A stretch of 64,000 bases of DNA, from NCBI RefSeq assembly GCF_000427445.1, contig NZ_KE386496.1, positions 1,178,001-1,242,000 of the forward strand. Direction: 5' to 3'. The notes under the pieces are model-generated. The model had not been told where the DNA came from. It did not search any database and worked only from the letters and a program-made list of their open reading frames with translations. Made by a program: the position numbers and the translations under genes. Position 1 is the first letter of the stretch. The number at the start of each line of letters is the position of its first letter. This document shows positions 18,003 to 27,629 of this stretch, in pieces. This DNA comes from Methylocapsa acidiphila B2. Its GTDB lineage: Bacteria; Pseudomonadota; Alphaproteobacteria; Rhizobiales; Beijerinckiaceae.

Positions 18003-18854
18003 TCATGTGGATGACCATTCCAACTCCGGCACGAGCTTATAGGGATAGTTCGACTCTTCGTAGCCGTGAGGCTTCTTCCGCTTTGGCAGCTTCGGCTTGT
18101 CTCGAGGCAGGTCTTTGTAGGGGATCTGCGAAAGCAGATGCGTGATGATATTGAGCCGCGCGCGCTTCTTGTCGTCCGACCGCGCGACCTGCCAAGGCGC
18201 CCATGGCGTGTCCGTCGCTTGGAACATATCGTCGCGGGCGCGGGAATAATCATACCAGCGCTCATAGGATTTCAGATCCATCGGCGATAGTTTCCAGATC
18301 TTGCGCGGGTCGTTGATGCGCCCCTCCAGGCGGCGCGTCTGCTCTTCGGGGCTCACTTCAAGCCAATATTTGATGAGTATGACGCCGGAGTCGACAATCG
18401 CCTTCTCCATTTCCGGCGCGACCTCAAGGAAACGCTTGACCGTTTCCATCGAGCAAAACTCCATGATCCGCTCGACGCCGGCGCGATTGTACCAGCTTCG
18501 ATCGAAGATCACGATCTCGCCCGCGGCGGGCAGATGCGGCACGTAGCGCTGCATATACATCTGCGACTTTTCTCGGTCCGTCGGCGCGGGCAGCGCGACA
18601 ACACGAAAGACGCGAGGACTCACGCGCTCGGTGATCGCCTTGATGACTCCGCCCTTGCCGGCGCCGTCTCGGCCTTCGAACAGGACGCATATCTTAAGGC
18701 CCTTATGCACGACCCAAATCTGTAGCTTGACAAGCTCCGCGTGCAAACGGGCAAGCTCCCGCTCGAAAACTTTGTTGCTCAGCTTGGCCTGAAGAGCCCG
18801 GTCGTCTTCGCCATATGTCTCGCTACGCTCTTTGTGATCATTTGTTGCGTTCAT
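18003..18854 (-). CDS. ppk2: Polyphosphate kinase 2
   Basis: PPK2 transfers phosphate between polyphosphate and nucleotides, usually making GTP or ATP from the diphosphate. The 283-residue single-domain protein shows the Walker A-like GRDGAGKGG (residues 61-69), Walker B FDRSWYNR (117-124) and the lid segment with RRLEGRINDPRKIWKLS. Length matches one-domain PPK2 class I enzymes. GGAGCGA precedes the ATG. It is divergent from the efflux operon starting at 19039, with the short shared region likely holding both promoters. Confidence 0.95.
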   Translation of the reverse strand: MNATNDHKERSETYGEDDRALQAKLSNKVFERELARLHAELVKLQIWVVHKGLKICVLFEGRDGAGKGGVIKAITERVSPRVFRVVALPAPTDREKSQMYMQRYVPHLPAAGEIVIFDRSWYNRAGVERIMEFCSMETVKRFLEVAPEMEKAIVDSGVILIKYWLEVSPEEQTRRLEGRINDPRKIWKLSPMDLKSYERWYDYSRARDDMFQATDTPWAPWQVARSDDKKRARLNIITHLLSQIPYKDLPRDKPKLPKRKKPHGYEESNYPYKLVPELEWSST

Positions 18855-19038
18855 CGGTTTCGCTCCGCTTGGATCTTTACAACATAGGCGCGCGTGCCTA
18901 GTAAAGTAGATGTGGGCTCGGATGCTGCGGCTCGAAGGGTCAGCCTTCGCCAGCCGGGCGAAACGAGGACAGCGGTCGGCCGGATTTTCGGTTTCCGGCG
19001 CGACGCCAAGTCAGCGCGACCGACGCAGGAGGCCCGTC

Positions 19039-20157
19039 TTGACCATTCGTCGTCCCGCCGCTGCAGGGCTCGCCTTTTTGATCGGCGTTTGGGTTGTGCT
19101 TCCCCCGACGGGCGACGGCGGACAATCGGGCGACGACGCGTTCGTGTCCTCAGCGCGAGCGAAGACCCCGTTCCGTAATCTGATCGCGCGGTTGCGCGGC
19201 GAGAAGCTGCCCGTAAGCATCGCCAAGACGAATGGGAGGATCGAAGCCACTCAAGTCGACGTCTCATCCAAATATGCCGGCCGCTTGGCCGAGGTGACGG
19301 TGGAGGAAGGCTCCAGCGTTACGCAAGGCCAAATCATCGCAAGGGTCTTCTCGCCGGAATATGAAGCTCAGTTGCGCGCGGCCCAATCCGATGTGCAGCG
19401 CGCCAAGGACGCGCTCATTGCCGCCGAAGCCGAGATTGTTTCGCGACAAAGCGCTCTCGAGTTCGCCAAGTCCGACTACCAGCGCGGACAAGAACTCATG
19501 AAGACCGGGACCATCACAAAGCAGGTCTTCGAGCAGCGCAAACGCAATTATGATGCGGCCCAGTCCGCGGTGAAGAGCTTCACGTCGCAGCGCGATCAGG
19601 CCAGGTCCTCGATCAAGAACGCGGAAGCCGAGGTCGAGCGGATCGAGTCGATCATTCAAGACCTCACGCTCACATCGCCCAGAAGCGGACGGGTGCAATA
19701 TCAGCTCGCGCGCGCGGGCGAGGTGGTCGCCGCGGGCGCGCCGATCGTGACCATCCTCGACCTTGCCGACGTCTACATGACCATTTTCCTGCCTGCCGAA
19801 GTCGCGGGCAAGCTCGAAATTGGCGCCGAGGCGCGCATCGTGCTCGACGCGGCGCCGGATTATATCATTCCGGCGTCCGTGAGTTTCGTGGCCTCCGACG
19901 CGCAATTCACGCCGAAGACTGTCGAAACCAAGGACGAACGCGCGAAGCTCATGTTCCGAGTCAAGCTGAAGCTCGATCCGCAGGTCCTGCAGAAATACCA
20001 CACAAAGGTGAAAACGGGGCTGCGCGGCCTGGGTTTTGTCCGCACTGACCCGACAACGCCTTGGCCGAAAGATTTGCAGGTCAAGCTTCCTGCGATCAAG
20101 GCGTCTAATCCCAAGCCTCCTGATGCCGCGGCGCCCGAGGCCAAGGCGCCCGACTGA
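19039..20157 (+). CDS. HlyD-type periplasmic adaptor of an ABC exporter
   Basis: The 372-residue protein has an N-terminal membrane anchor (residues about 8-22), a biotinyl-lipoyl half-domain (KYAGRLAEVTVEEGSSVTQGQ), a long coiled-coil hairpin rich in Ala, Glu and Gln (about residues 105-205) and a matching second lipoyl half (LTSPRSGRVQYQLARAGEVV). I place the start at TTG 19039 because AGGAGG ends six bases before it; an earlier ATG frame from 18910 has no such site. It resembles E. coli YhiI and should bridge the inner-membrane pump to an outer-membrane channel. It is first gene of a three-gene operon. Confidence 0.9.
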   Translation: MTIRRPAAAGLAFLIGVWVVLPPTGDGGQSGDDAFVSSARAKTPFRNLIARLRGEKLPVSIAKTNGRIEATQVDVSSKYAGRLAEVTVEEGSSVTQGQIIARVFSPEYEAQLRAAQSDVQRAKDALIAAEAEIVSRQSALEFAKSDYQRGQELMKTGTITKQVFEQRKRNYDAAQSAVKSFTSQRDQARSSIKNAEAEVERIESIIQDLTLTSPRSGRVQYQLARAGEVVAAGAPIVTILDLADVYMTIFLPAEVAGKLEIGAEARIVLDAAPDYIIPASVSFVASDAQFTPKTVETKDERAKLMFRVKLKLDPQVLQKYHTKVKTGLRGLGFVRTDPTTPWPKDLQVKLPAIKASNPKPPDAAAPEAKAPD

Positions 20158-20174
20158 AAACCTGTCGACGACAA

Positions 20175-22919
20175 ATGAGCAAAGAATTTATCGCCCGGGT
20201 CTCGAACGTTTCACACCGCTATGGCGCGTCCGTCGCGCTCGATGGGGTCACGATCGACATTCCCGCGCGAATCATGGTGGGGGTCATCGGGCCGGACGGA
20301 GTCGGAAAATCAACTCTGCTGGCGCTGATAGCAGGCGTCCGAAAAATGCAGCAGGGCGAGATCCTCGTTTTCGACGGCGACGTCGCCGATCCAGCCCATC
20401 TCTGGGAGATCCGCGGCCGGATCGCCTACATGCCGCAAGGGCTCGGCCGCAATCTCTACCCAACGCTGAGCGTGTTCGAGAACATCGATTTCTTCGGCCG
20501 TCTTTTCGGCCAGGGCGCAGACGAGCGCCGAGCCCGCATCACCGAACTTCTTACCGCGACCGCCATGGAGAAGTTCGAGGGCAGGCCGGCGGGCAAGCTT
20601 TCCGGCGGTATGAAGCAGAAGCTCAGCCTTTGCTGCGCTCTCATCAACGATCCGGATCTCCTCATCCTCGACGAGCCGACGACTGGAGTCGATCCGCTGT
20701 CGCGCGGTCAATTCTGGGACCTCATCAACAGCATCCGCGCGCGACGCCCGCAAATGAGCGTCGTTGTCGCGACCGCCTATATGGACGAAGCCGAGCGCTT
20801 CGACTGGCTGATGGCGATGGACGACGGCAAAATCATCGCCACCGGCGCGTTGAAGGAGCTTCTCGCGAAGACCGGCGAGCCTAATCTCGACGAGGCGTTC
20901 ATTGCGCTGATGCCTGAGGCCAAACGCGCTTTGCACAAGAAGGTCGTCGTTCGTGCGCGCGTGGCTTCGCCCGACGAGACTCCGGCGATCGAGGCGGAGG
21001 GCCTGACGCGGCAGTTCGGCGACTTCATCGCGGTCGATCACGTGAGCTTCAAGATTGCCCGTGGCGAGATCTTCGGCTTTCTCGGCTCCAACGGCTGCGG
21101 CAAATCGACGACAATGAAAATGCTGACGGGGTTCCTGCCCGCGACCAGCGGCTGGGCGAAGCTGTTTGGCCAGCCGATGGGGTCAAGCGACATGGAGGCC
21201 CGGCGCAATGTCGGCTACATGACCCAGGCCTTCTCACTCTACGGCGAGCTCACGGTCGGACAGAATCTGGAGCTGCACGCACAGCTCTATCACTTACCAA
21301 AAGAAAAGATTGCGGGACGAATCAAGGACCTCCTCGAGCGCTACGATCTAAAGGACGTCGTCAACGCCCGGCCGGACAGCCTGCCGCTCGGCATCAAGCA
21401 GAGGCTTCAGCTCGCCGTCGCTGTCCTGCACGAACCGGCCATTCTTATTCTCGACGAACCGACATCAGGCGTCGACCCGATTGCACGCGATTCGTTCTGG
21501 CGCACGCTGATTGATCTCTCGCGTGACGACGGCGTGACGATTTTCATTACAACACACTTTATGAACGAGGCCGAGCGCTGCGACCGCATCTCGCTCATGC
21601 ACGCGGGCAAGGTGCTCGCCGTCGGGCCGCCGCTGGAGCTCGTAGAGGAGCGCGGCAGCGACTCACTCGAGGATTGTTTCGTCGGATATCTCGCGGATGC
21701 GGCCGGGATCGATCGGTCGAAAAAGATTGAGGCCTCGGCGGCCGGTTCTGAAGCCGTCGAGGCGGAGGCGCTTACGCCGCCGAGGCGCTTCGATCTTGCG
21801 CGGCTCTGGGCCTATGTACGTCGCGAAACAGTCGAACTCCTGCGCGATCCGATTCGCATGGCCTTCGCCGTTGTCGGTCCGATCATTCTCATGTTTGCTT
21901 TCGGCTTCGGCATCTCCTTCGACATCGAAAACCTGCAGACCGCCGCCTTCGACCAAGACGACACGCCGCAGAGCCGCGAACTGCTTCAGGGCTTCGAGGG
22001 CTCGCGCTATTTCTCCATGCAGCCGCCGATTACGTCCGCCGAAGAGATGGAGCGGCGGCTCAGGGGCGGCAACACGCAGATCGTGGTCGAAGTGCCGCCC
22101 GGCTTCGGCCGCGATCTCTTGAGCAGGCGGCGGCCGGAGGTCGATGCGACGGTCGACGGGGCCATGACGTTCCGCGGCGAGACGGCGAAGAATTACGTCA
22201 ATGGAGTCGTGAGGAAGCAGGGAGAGGAGCTTCAGCGTGAGGCGCGCCGGCCCGGAACAGCGAACGCCTGGAGCGACGACAATATCGAAACCAGGTTCCG
22301 CTACAATCAGGCCTTTCTCAGCGTGAACGCCATGGTGCCGAGCGTGTTCATGCTGATGTTGTGCCTTATCCCGGCGATCATGTCGGCAATCGCGGTCGTA
22401 CGCGAAAAGGAGACCGGCTCGATAGCCAATTTCCGCTCGACCCCGATCACCAAATTCGAGTTCCTGATCGGTAAGCAGCTCCCTTATGTCGCCGTCGCGA
22501 TGATGAATTTCGTCGTCCTGTTTCTCATGGCGATCTTCGTTTTTCGCGTGCCGATCAAGGGGCCATTCCTCATTTTGCTGATCGGGACCTTCGTCTATGT
22601 TTTTGCGACGACCGGCTTTGGCCAGCTCATTTCGTCCTTCGTGCGAACCCAGGTCGCGGCAGTCTTCGCGACGGCCATTCTTTCGATCGTTCCGGCGGTG
22701 AATTTCTCCGGTCTTTTTGCTCCGGTCTCTTCCCTGTCCGGCGGCGCCAAGATCCTCGGGCTATCCTTCCCGTCGGCCTGGTATCAACCAATCACGGTCG
22801 GCGTGTTCGCCAAGGGCCTCGGGATGCTCGACCTTTGGCGCAACGTCGCTGCGATCACAATCATCGCGCTCGCGTTCCTCGTCCTGTCGCTCCGCCTCTT
22901 GCGAAAGCAGGAGGCGTGA
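20175..22919 (+). CDS. RbbA-like ABC transporter, two ATPase domains fused to permease
   Basis: This 914-residue protein contains two nucleotide-binding domains and one ABC-2 membrane domain in a single chain. The first has Walker A GPDGVGKST and signature LSGGMKQK; the second has GSNGCGKST but a degenerate signature LPLGIKQR, which is usual in this family. The C-terminal third (about residues 535-914) has six spans with a large periplasmic loop. The order matches E. coli YhiH/RbbA. It starts 18 bp after the adaptor gene and is followed one base later by the second permease. Together they should form an exporter of an unknown compound. Confidence 0.93.
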   Translation: MSKEFIARVSNVSHRYGASVALDGVTIDIPARIMVGVIGPDGVGKSTLLALIAGVRKMQQGEILVFDGDVADPAHLWEIRGRIAYMPQGLGRNLYPTLSVFENIDFFGRLFGQGADERRARITELLTATAMEKFEGRPAGKLSGGMKQKLSLCCALINDPDLLILDEPTTGVDPLSRGQFWDLINSIRARRPQMSVVVATAYMDEAERFDWLMAMDDGKIIATGALKELLAKTGEPNLDEAFIALMPEAKRALHKKVVVRARVASPDETPAIEAEGLTRQFGDFIAVDHVSFKIARGEIFGFLGSNGCGKSTTMKMLTGFLPATSGWAKLFGQPMGSSDMEARRNVGYMTQAFSLYGELTVGQNLELHAQLYHLPKEKIAGRIKDLLERYDLKDVVNARPDSLPLGIKQRLQLAVAVLHEPAILILDEPTSGVDPIARDSFWRTLIDLSRDDGVTIFITTHFMNEAERCDRISLMHAGKVLAVGPPLELVEERGSDSLEDCFVGYLADAAGIDRSKKIEASAAGSEAVEAEALTPPRRFDLARLWAYVRRETVELLRDPIRMAFAVVGPIILMFAFGFGISFDIENLQTAAFDQDDTPQSRELLQGFEGSRYFSMQPPITSAEEMERRLRGGNTQIVVEVPPGFGRDLLSRRRPEVDATVDGAMTFRGETAKNYVNGVVRKQGEELQREARRPGTANAWSDDNIETRFRYNQAFLSVNAMVPSVFMLMLCLIPAIMSAIAVVREKETGSIANFRSTPITKFEFLIGKQLPYVAVAMMNFVVLFLMAIFVFRVPIKGPFLILLIGTFVYVFATTGFGQLISSFVRTQVAAVFATAILSIVPAVNFSGLFAPVSSLSGGAKILGLSFPSAWYQPITVGVFAKGLGMLDLWRNVAAITIIALAFLVLSLRLLRKQEA

Positions 22920-22920
22920 G

Positions 22921-24105
22921 ATGACGTTGCTCCCGGCTCCCCCGACGCCCCGTCTCGCTGAATCGAAGCCGCTGTCCTTCGCCGATCATGTCGTCAACAT
23001 CTTCCGCCTCGTGATCAAGGAGTTGCGCAGCATCCGGGCCGATCCGACGATGTTGATCCTCGTCGTTTACGCGTTCAGCATCTCGGTCAACACGGTCGCC
23101 ACCGGGGCGGTGACCGAAGCGACCAATCTCTCGGTCGGCGTCGTGGACGAGGATGGATCGGATCTGTCGCGGCAGATCGCCGAGGGGCTGCGGCGCCCGA
23201 CCTTCCAGCCGCCCGAGCAAATCACGGCGTCGGAGATCGACCCGATGATGGATCAGGGCAAGCTCCTCTTCGTCGTCGAGATCCCGCCCAATTTCGAGGC
23301 CGATATCCGGGCCCAACGCAAGACCGGCATCCAGATCAATGTGGATGCGACGGCGGTCGCTCAGGCCGGCAATGGAGCGAGCTATCTGAGGACGGCGATC
23401 GCCAACGAGATCCAGGGATTTATCTCCGGCAAGGAGGGCTCGAAGGCGATGCCAATCAATCTCGTCTTGCGTGCGGCTTTCAATCCGAACCTGAAGACTG
23501 CCTGGTTCTCGGCGATGACGCAGGTCATCAACCAGATCACGCTTCTCACCGTCATCCTGACCGGCGCCGCTCTGATCCGCGAGCGCGAGCAGGGCACGGT
23601 CGAGCATCTTCTGGTCATGCCCGTCGTGCCGACGGAGATTATGCTGGCGAAGATGATCGCCAATGGCCTTGTCATCCTGGTCGCGGCGATGTTTTCTCTG
23701 CAATTCGTCGTGCACTGGTGGATCGGCTCGCCGATCGCGGGGTCCCTGCTGCTGTTCCTGCTCGGCGCGGCGATCTACGCCCTTGTCGTGGCCGCGCTTG
23801 GCATTATGCTCGGAACGCTGACGACGACGATGGGCCAGTTTGGATTGCTGGCCATGCCGGTGCTGATGGTGACGCAATTGCTTTCCGGTAGCAGCACGCC
23901 GATGGAAAGCATGCCAGTCTGGCTTCAGCACGTCATGCAGACGATCAGCCCGACGCCGCATTTCGTCTCCTTTTCGCAGGCGGTGCTGTTCCGCGGCGCC
24001 GACGTCACGCTCGTCTGGCGTCCGCTCGTTGCGATGATCATCATCGGCGCGGTCTATTTCGCCGTGGCGGCGCGCCGTTTCCGTCGGGTGATCTTCGGAG
24101 GCTGA
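22921..24105 (+). CDS. ABC-2 type permease (YhhJ-like)
   Basis: The 394-residue protein has one N-terminal span, a long extracytoplasmic domain (about residues 60-190) and five more spans, the ABC-2 layout. The motif EREQGTVEHLLVMPV, characteristic of ABC-2 permeases, lies near residue 225. The ATG is one base after the stop of the RbbA-like gene, so translation is probably coupled; the longer open frame starting at 22717 is an artefact. It completes the adaptor-ATPase-permease trio and should pair with the fused permease domain as a heterodimer. Confidence 0.92.
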   Translation: MTLLPAPPTPRLAESKPLSFADHVVNIFRLVIKELRSIRADPTMLILVVYAFSISVNTVATGAVTEATNLSVGVVDEDGSDLSRQIAEGLRRPTFQPPEQITASEIDPMMDQGKLLFVVEIPPNFEADIRAQRKTGIQINVDATAVAQAGNGASYLRTAIANEIQGFISGKEGSKAMPINLVLRAAFNPNLKTAWFSAMTQVINQITLLTVILTGAALIREREQGTVEHLLVMPVVPTEIMLAKMIANGLVILVAAMFSLQFVVHWWIGSPIAGSLLLFLLGAAIYALVVAALGIMLGTLTTTMGQFGLLAMPVLMVTQLLSGSSTPMESMPVWLQHVMQTISPTPHFVSFSQAVLFRGADVTLVWRPLVAMIIIGAVYFAVAARRFRRVIFGG

Positions 24106-24484
24106 CGCCGGCTGCGGCGGCGCCGTCGCGGGCGATCGAGCCACGCTGTGTTGTCTATTTCCATCAACAACGACCAAGCTTTGCGCGGCAAAAGCGCATT
24201 GCTGATATTACTCTCGCTAGGCTTGACGCTAGTTCAGGGTGCGCGTTGCGTTTGAGAAGCGGCTATCGTCCGTTTGATGGCCCAAATGGCCGCAAGCGGT
24301 CATGACGAAAGAGCTTGAGGGCGGACTGTCTCCTGTGTGAGGGGCTCCGGCCAAGGCGGACCTTCGCACCGGAGTTCTGCACGAGGTAAGTCGGAGGATC
24401 AAGTTCGGGTACGAAAATCTTGATTTTCGCAAGCGTCCATTCCATTGCAAGCAATCCATGAAGCCATGAATTGCGAGTATCGAA
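24106..24484. other. Intergenic stretch, no convincing gene
   Basis: Reverse frames at 24229-24517 have no ribosome site and no motif, and end in the next gene's start. The downstream half should carry the promoter of the gene at 24485. No hairpin with a T-run is obvious after the permease stop. Confidence 0.4.
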
Positions 24485-24955
24485 ATGGCGGCGACGGCAG
24501 TTGAGGCAATCAATCATTTCATCAAAGCCAGAGGCTTTCGAGAAGGGGAAACCTTTTTATTCGCGTCTCTGCAAATCCGCTATCCGCTCCACGACGAGTT
24601 GCGCGCCGTTTTGAAGCAGATGGGCGAAGATGGTGTGATCGAAAACACCTCTGAAGGCACTTACAAAATGACGATGGCCGGATATGTAAAATTCTTTGGC
24701 GCGCCGCCGTCGGAAGACGATACGATCCAAGCGATCATGACCGAAATCGGTACGCGCGGCATCAAGACCGGAAAATCATTTATTTGGGCGCCCGTGCAAG
24801 AGAGCCTGATCCTCAAACGCTTTCGCGACGGCGACCTCAAACCAGCTTTGGAAAAAATCTTGACGAACCACTGGCTGGAAAACGCCTCAATGCCAGGTTT
24901 CTACAGGCTAACGGACGCTGGTTTTAAGGCGCTCAACACCGGCAACGCCGAGTAG
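24485..24955 (+). CDS. Hypothetical protein with two tandem winged-helix-like repeats (156 aa)
   Basis: I cannot name a family. The protein consists of two similar halves: residues 8-72 (AINHFIKARGFREGETFLF...TYKMTMAGYVKFFG) and 79-151 (IQAIMTEIGTRGIKTGKSFIW...FYRLTDAGFKAL). Each half has helix, a G-x-x-x-G-x-x-F turn, helix, and ends in a beta-hairpin with Y-x-(M/L)-T-x-A-G, like a small winged helix such as in MarR or PadR wing ends. An internal duplication is the simplest reading. No strong ribosome site. A DNA-binding role is a guess from shape only. Confidence 0.7.
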   Translation: MAATAVEAINHFIKARGFREGETFLFASLQIRYPLHDELRAVLKQMGEDGVIENTSEGTYKMTMAGYVKFFGAPPSEDDTIQAIMTEIGTRGIKTGKSFIWAPVQESLILKRFRDGDLKPALEKILTNHWLENASMPGFYRLTDAGFKALNTGNAE

Positions 24956-25690
24956 CGAAGATTTTACCCGAGGTGGCAAAGCTACCGTTTCGAAGGGCGA
25001 CTGCCGCTCGGCGTCATGAATCGTTCAAATCGCACGTACTTCGAGACGGGCTCGGCGGACAGGTCGAGGCGGAGGAGCGCAGCGTGCTATTTTGCAAAGC
25101 CGCTTAATTGCAAAAGTCTTGAACTGCGCACCATTCAAGGTCTGCTTTCTGGAACGATTGGCACGCCCGTCTATGGCCATGTCGGGTCGAGTATTGCCGA
25201 TGGCCTTGCGGACACGCATGGCAGCTTCGGCACATCGCTCATTCAAAGCCGTCGCTCTGCTCCCGGCCCTGACCAGCCCTTTCTCGATATCCATCGCGCC
25301 CGATCTATTTTCGGCTTCTGACGCAGTAGGGCGCGCGCGCCGTCCATTGATCCAGCCATTTGGTCCATTTATGTTCCGCAGATGGACGGCGACACCCTGC
25401 CTCATTTCCCTATGTGCGGGTTCGGCTCGCCTGCACCAAGCGCAGCCTGCGCGGAGGCCATCGCCTTGCCAGGCTCGCCGATAAATATGGTGCCTACATT
25501 CGGATGACGGATCTGCTCGCGCATCTCGCGCCGGTATTGCGCACATTCGTGTCCGACGCCTTGCCGAAGCACCGGCGCGCCGATCGGCCCTTGCGGCCCA
25601 AATTTTCGATTTCTGCTTACCGAGCGCTTACCGAAGCTGAACGCTTGCCAGAAAATTGGCGGAGGATGCGCTAGAAGTCTTTGATTTTAT
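24956..25690. other. Intergenic stretch, possible decayed gene
   Basis: No gene is firmly supported over 735 bp. Overlapping frames on both strands look like chance frames. One reverse frame (25402-25524, 40 codons) reads MREQIRHPNVGTIFIGEPGK and continues plausibly as protein; the same frame stays open upstream to about 25625 with a GPQGPIGAP segment, so it may be the tail of a decayed gene. I could not assign it. Confidence 0.35.
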
Positions 25691-25766
25691 TGGTGAGCGC
25701 GATGGGATTCGAACCCATGACCCTCTGATTAAAAGTCAGATGCTCTACCGACTGAGCTACGCGCTC
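25691..25766 (-). tRNA. tRNA-Lys (anticodon TTT)
   Basis: On the reverse strand the acceptor GAGCGCG pairs with CGCGCTC, the D arm has AGCTCAGTCGGTAGAGC, the anticodon stem TCTGA/TCAGA holds the loop CTTTTAA (anticodon TTT), and the T arm GGGTTCGAATCCC is canonical. The 3' CCA is encoded (25691-25693). This is the second lysine isoacceptor of the window; together they read both lysine codons. Confidence 0.97.
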
Positions 25767-25845
25767 CTTTTTGGAGCATGGCTGGAGTATCCTCAACGCT
25801 CCATAGCGTCAATAGACAGGCGATTTGATCGTCTGCGCGCGGCTA

Positions 25846-26082
25846 CTATTCCCCGAAATAGCGAGCGAAGACAACGAGCGCGGCGAAGACAACGACCGAC
25901 GCCAAGGTCGTCCATCCGGCTTTGGCGAGCAGTTTCGGCGCGACCGGCGCGCCGGGATCGGTGCCGGCGACGACATCGCCCGCCTCTTGCTGCGACCGGA
26001 CGCCGAAAGGAAGGATGGCGAAGAGCGCAATGAACCAAATCGTGAGAAAGATTACGATCGCCAAGGGCGTGGAAAAAGGCAT
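25846..26082 (-). CDS. DUF1467 family membrane protein (78 aa)
   Basis: The product has two membrane spans (about residues 5-27 and 55-74) and the conserved loop WFIALFAILPFGVRSQ followed by GTDPGAPV, diagnostic of DUF1467, an alphaproteobacterial family of unknown function. A strong GGGGAGG lies immediately before the ATG. In many relatives this gene stands near a tRNA, as here. The 450 bp to its right (26083-26534) hold no supported gene. Confidence 0.9.
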   Translation of the reverse strand: MPFSTPLAIVIFLTIWFIALFAILPFGVRSQQEAGDVVAGTDPGAPVAPKLLAKAGWTTLASVVVFAALVVFARYFGE

Positions 26083-26534
26083 GGCCTCCCCTTTTTTGCT
26101 GCGTCGAGGCGGACCGTTCGGTCAATTGAGCCGGAGCATGCCGCGTTCTTCGTCTCAATCGGCGCCGTCGAAGCTGGATTGGCGCTCGTCGCGCCGCGTC
26201 GGATTAAAGCGAAGTAATATGTTCGCACAAAAGGCCTGCGCTGTCGCCGCCCGAGCAGGTTTTTAACGATCCGGCTGAGCGCGAAGCGGCGCTTCATCCG
26301 CGCTCATGCTTAAAACATGCTCGTCCCAGCCGGTCCCGATTTCAGGCGGAACCCGAAACCAGCCTCGGCGTCCCGACCGCGATCGAGCAACTTGAAACGA
26401 TAAGTCGAACGCGCGCGACATGCCATATCGGCGGCGCATCGACGCGCTGGACCATTGCCATCCGGCCTTTGCGACTGGATCATGGCGACAACGCATCGCC
26501 GATTCGCGCGCCGCTCTCTAGGAGCCAATGGAAA

Positions 26535-27128
26535 ATGAAAATGCGCCTTCGCTTTCCCGCCATCGCCAGCCTCGCCATCGCGATGGGGGCTTGTCTCGCC
26601 GCGCTTACGGCGAGAGCCCAGGCCTATGAATATCAGCAAGGCTTCGCCCAGCCTTATTCGGATTTTTCCGGCAGGCCCCGCGCCGTGGCGCCTCCGCGCG
26701 AACTCGTCGCCTATAATGGCCGATATGCGCCAGGCACGATCCTCATCTCGACGGAGGAGCGCCGCCTGTATTTCATTCTCCCCGGCAACCAGGCGATCCG
26801 CTATGGCATAGGCGTCGGGCGTCCGGGCTTTGAATGGAGCGGGACCCGCTATGTCGCGATGAAGCGGGAATGGCCGTCCTGGACGCCGCCCGCCCAAATG
26901 CTGCACCGTCGCCCAGATTTGCCGCGCTTCATGCCGGGCGGCCCAAATAATCCGCTCGGCGCGCGGGCCATGTATCTCGGCGGCACGCTCTATCGCATCC
27001 ATGGATCGAATGAGCCGGAAACAATCGGGCAAGCCGTCTCATCGGGCTGCATTCGCATGACCAATGAGGATGTCATGGACCTTTATGACCGCGTCAGGGT
27101 CGGAACCCGAGTCGTCGTCTTGCGCTGA
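26535..27128 (+). CDS. L,D-transpeptidase (YkuD domain)
   Basis: This periplasmic enzyme cross-links peptidoglycan stems or attaches proteins to them. A signal peptide (about residues 1-30, ending TARAQA) is followed by the YkuD domain: the strand ILISTEERRLYFIL at its start, and the catalytic motif IHGSNEPETIG...SSGCIRM near residue 170 with the nucleophile Cys and preceding His. Total length is 197 residues, usual for short rhizobial YkuD proteins. GGAG at 26521 supports the ATG at 26535; a second ATG lies two codons on. Confidence 0.93.
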   Translation: MKMRLRFPAIASLAIAMGACLAALTARAQAYEYQQGFAQPYSDFSGRPRAVAPPRELVAYNGRYAPGTILISTEERRLYFILPGNQAIRYGIGVGRPGFEWSGTRYVAMKREWPSWTPPAQMLHRRPDLPRFMPGGPNNPLGARAMYLGGTLYRIHGSNEPETIGQAVSSGCIRMTNEDVMDLYDRVRVGTRVVVLR

Positions 27129-27199
27129 AGGGCGGTCCCCTTAATCTCCGGATCCGAGGGGCTGCGCCCGAGCCTCTCGACGGGGCCGGGCATGGATTT

Positions 27200-27580
27200 T
27201 CACGCCTGGCCTTCGCTGTCGCGATTCAGGCCTTTCGCCGTGAGCTCCGCTTCATAGAACGCCCATTTCTCCTCGTGCTGGGAGCCGAGCTCATAGAGAT
27301 AGGGCCAGGAGAAAATGCCCGTGGAATGCAGGTCGTCGAAGGTAAGCCGCACCGCATAGGTGCCAACTGGCTCGACGCCTATGATCGCGCAATGGCGCTT
27401 GCCGCCAACGGTGACGCGCTCCTCGGGGCTATGCCCCTGCACTTCCGCGCTCGGGCTCATCACCCGTAAATATTCGGCCGAGAGATCATAAGCGGCGCCG
27501 CTCTCGAAGACGATGCGCAAAAGCCGTCCCTGGTCTTTGAGCCTCAACTCGCTCGGCCATTGATCGCTTGTCCCGCTCAT
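27200..27580 (-). CDS. DUF971 domain protein
   Basis: The 126-residue protein carries the gamma-butyrobetaine hydroxylase N-terminal-like domain (DUF971): [20 protein letters not shown], the [20 protein letters not shown] block and the PYLYELG motif. Stand-alone members are linked to iron-sulfur cluster biology in several bacteria. It is divergent from moaA, whose product is an Fe-S enzyme, and the Mrp Fe-S carrier lies 2.7 kb away, so a cluster-related role fits, though this is inference. Confidence 0.9.
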   Translation of the reverse strand: MSGTSDQWPSELRLKDQGRLLRIVFESGAAYDLSAEYLRVMSPSAEVQGHSPEERVTVGGKRHCAIIGVEPVGTYAVRLTFDDLHSTGIFSWPYLYELGSQHEEKWAFYEAELTAKGLNRDSEGQA

Positions 27581-27629
27581 CGTCGCGCCCCGCCCTGAAA
27601 AACATTCGCCTCGAAGGATCTCGGTCCTA

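Noticed and set aside
22861-24177. 438-codon reverse open frame
   Set aside because: It lies wholly opposite the ABC permease, is very rich in Arg, Asp and His as expected for antisense of GC-rich coding DNA, and has no motif.
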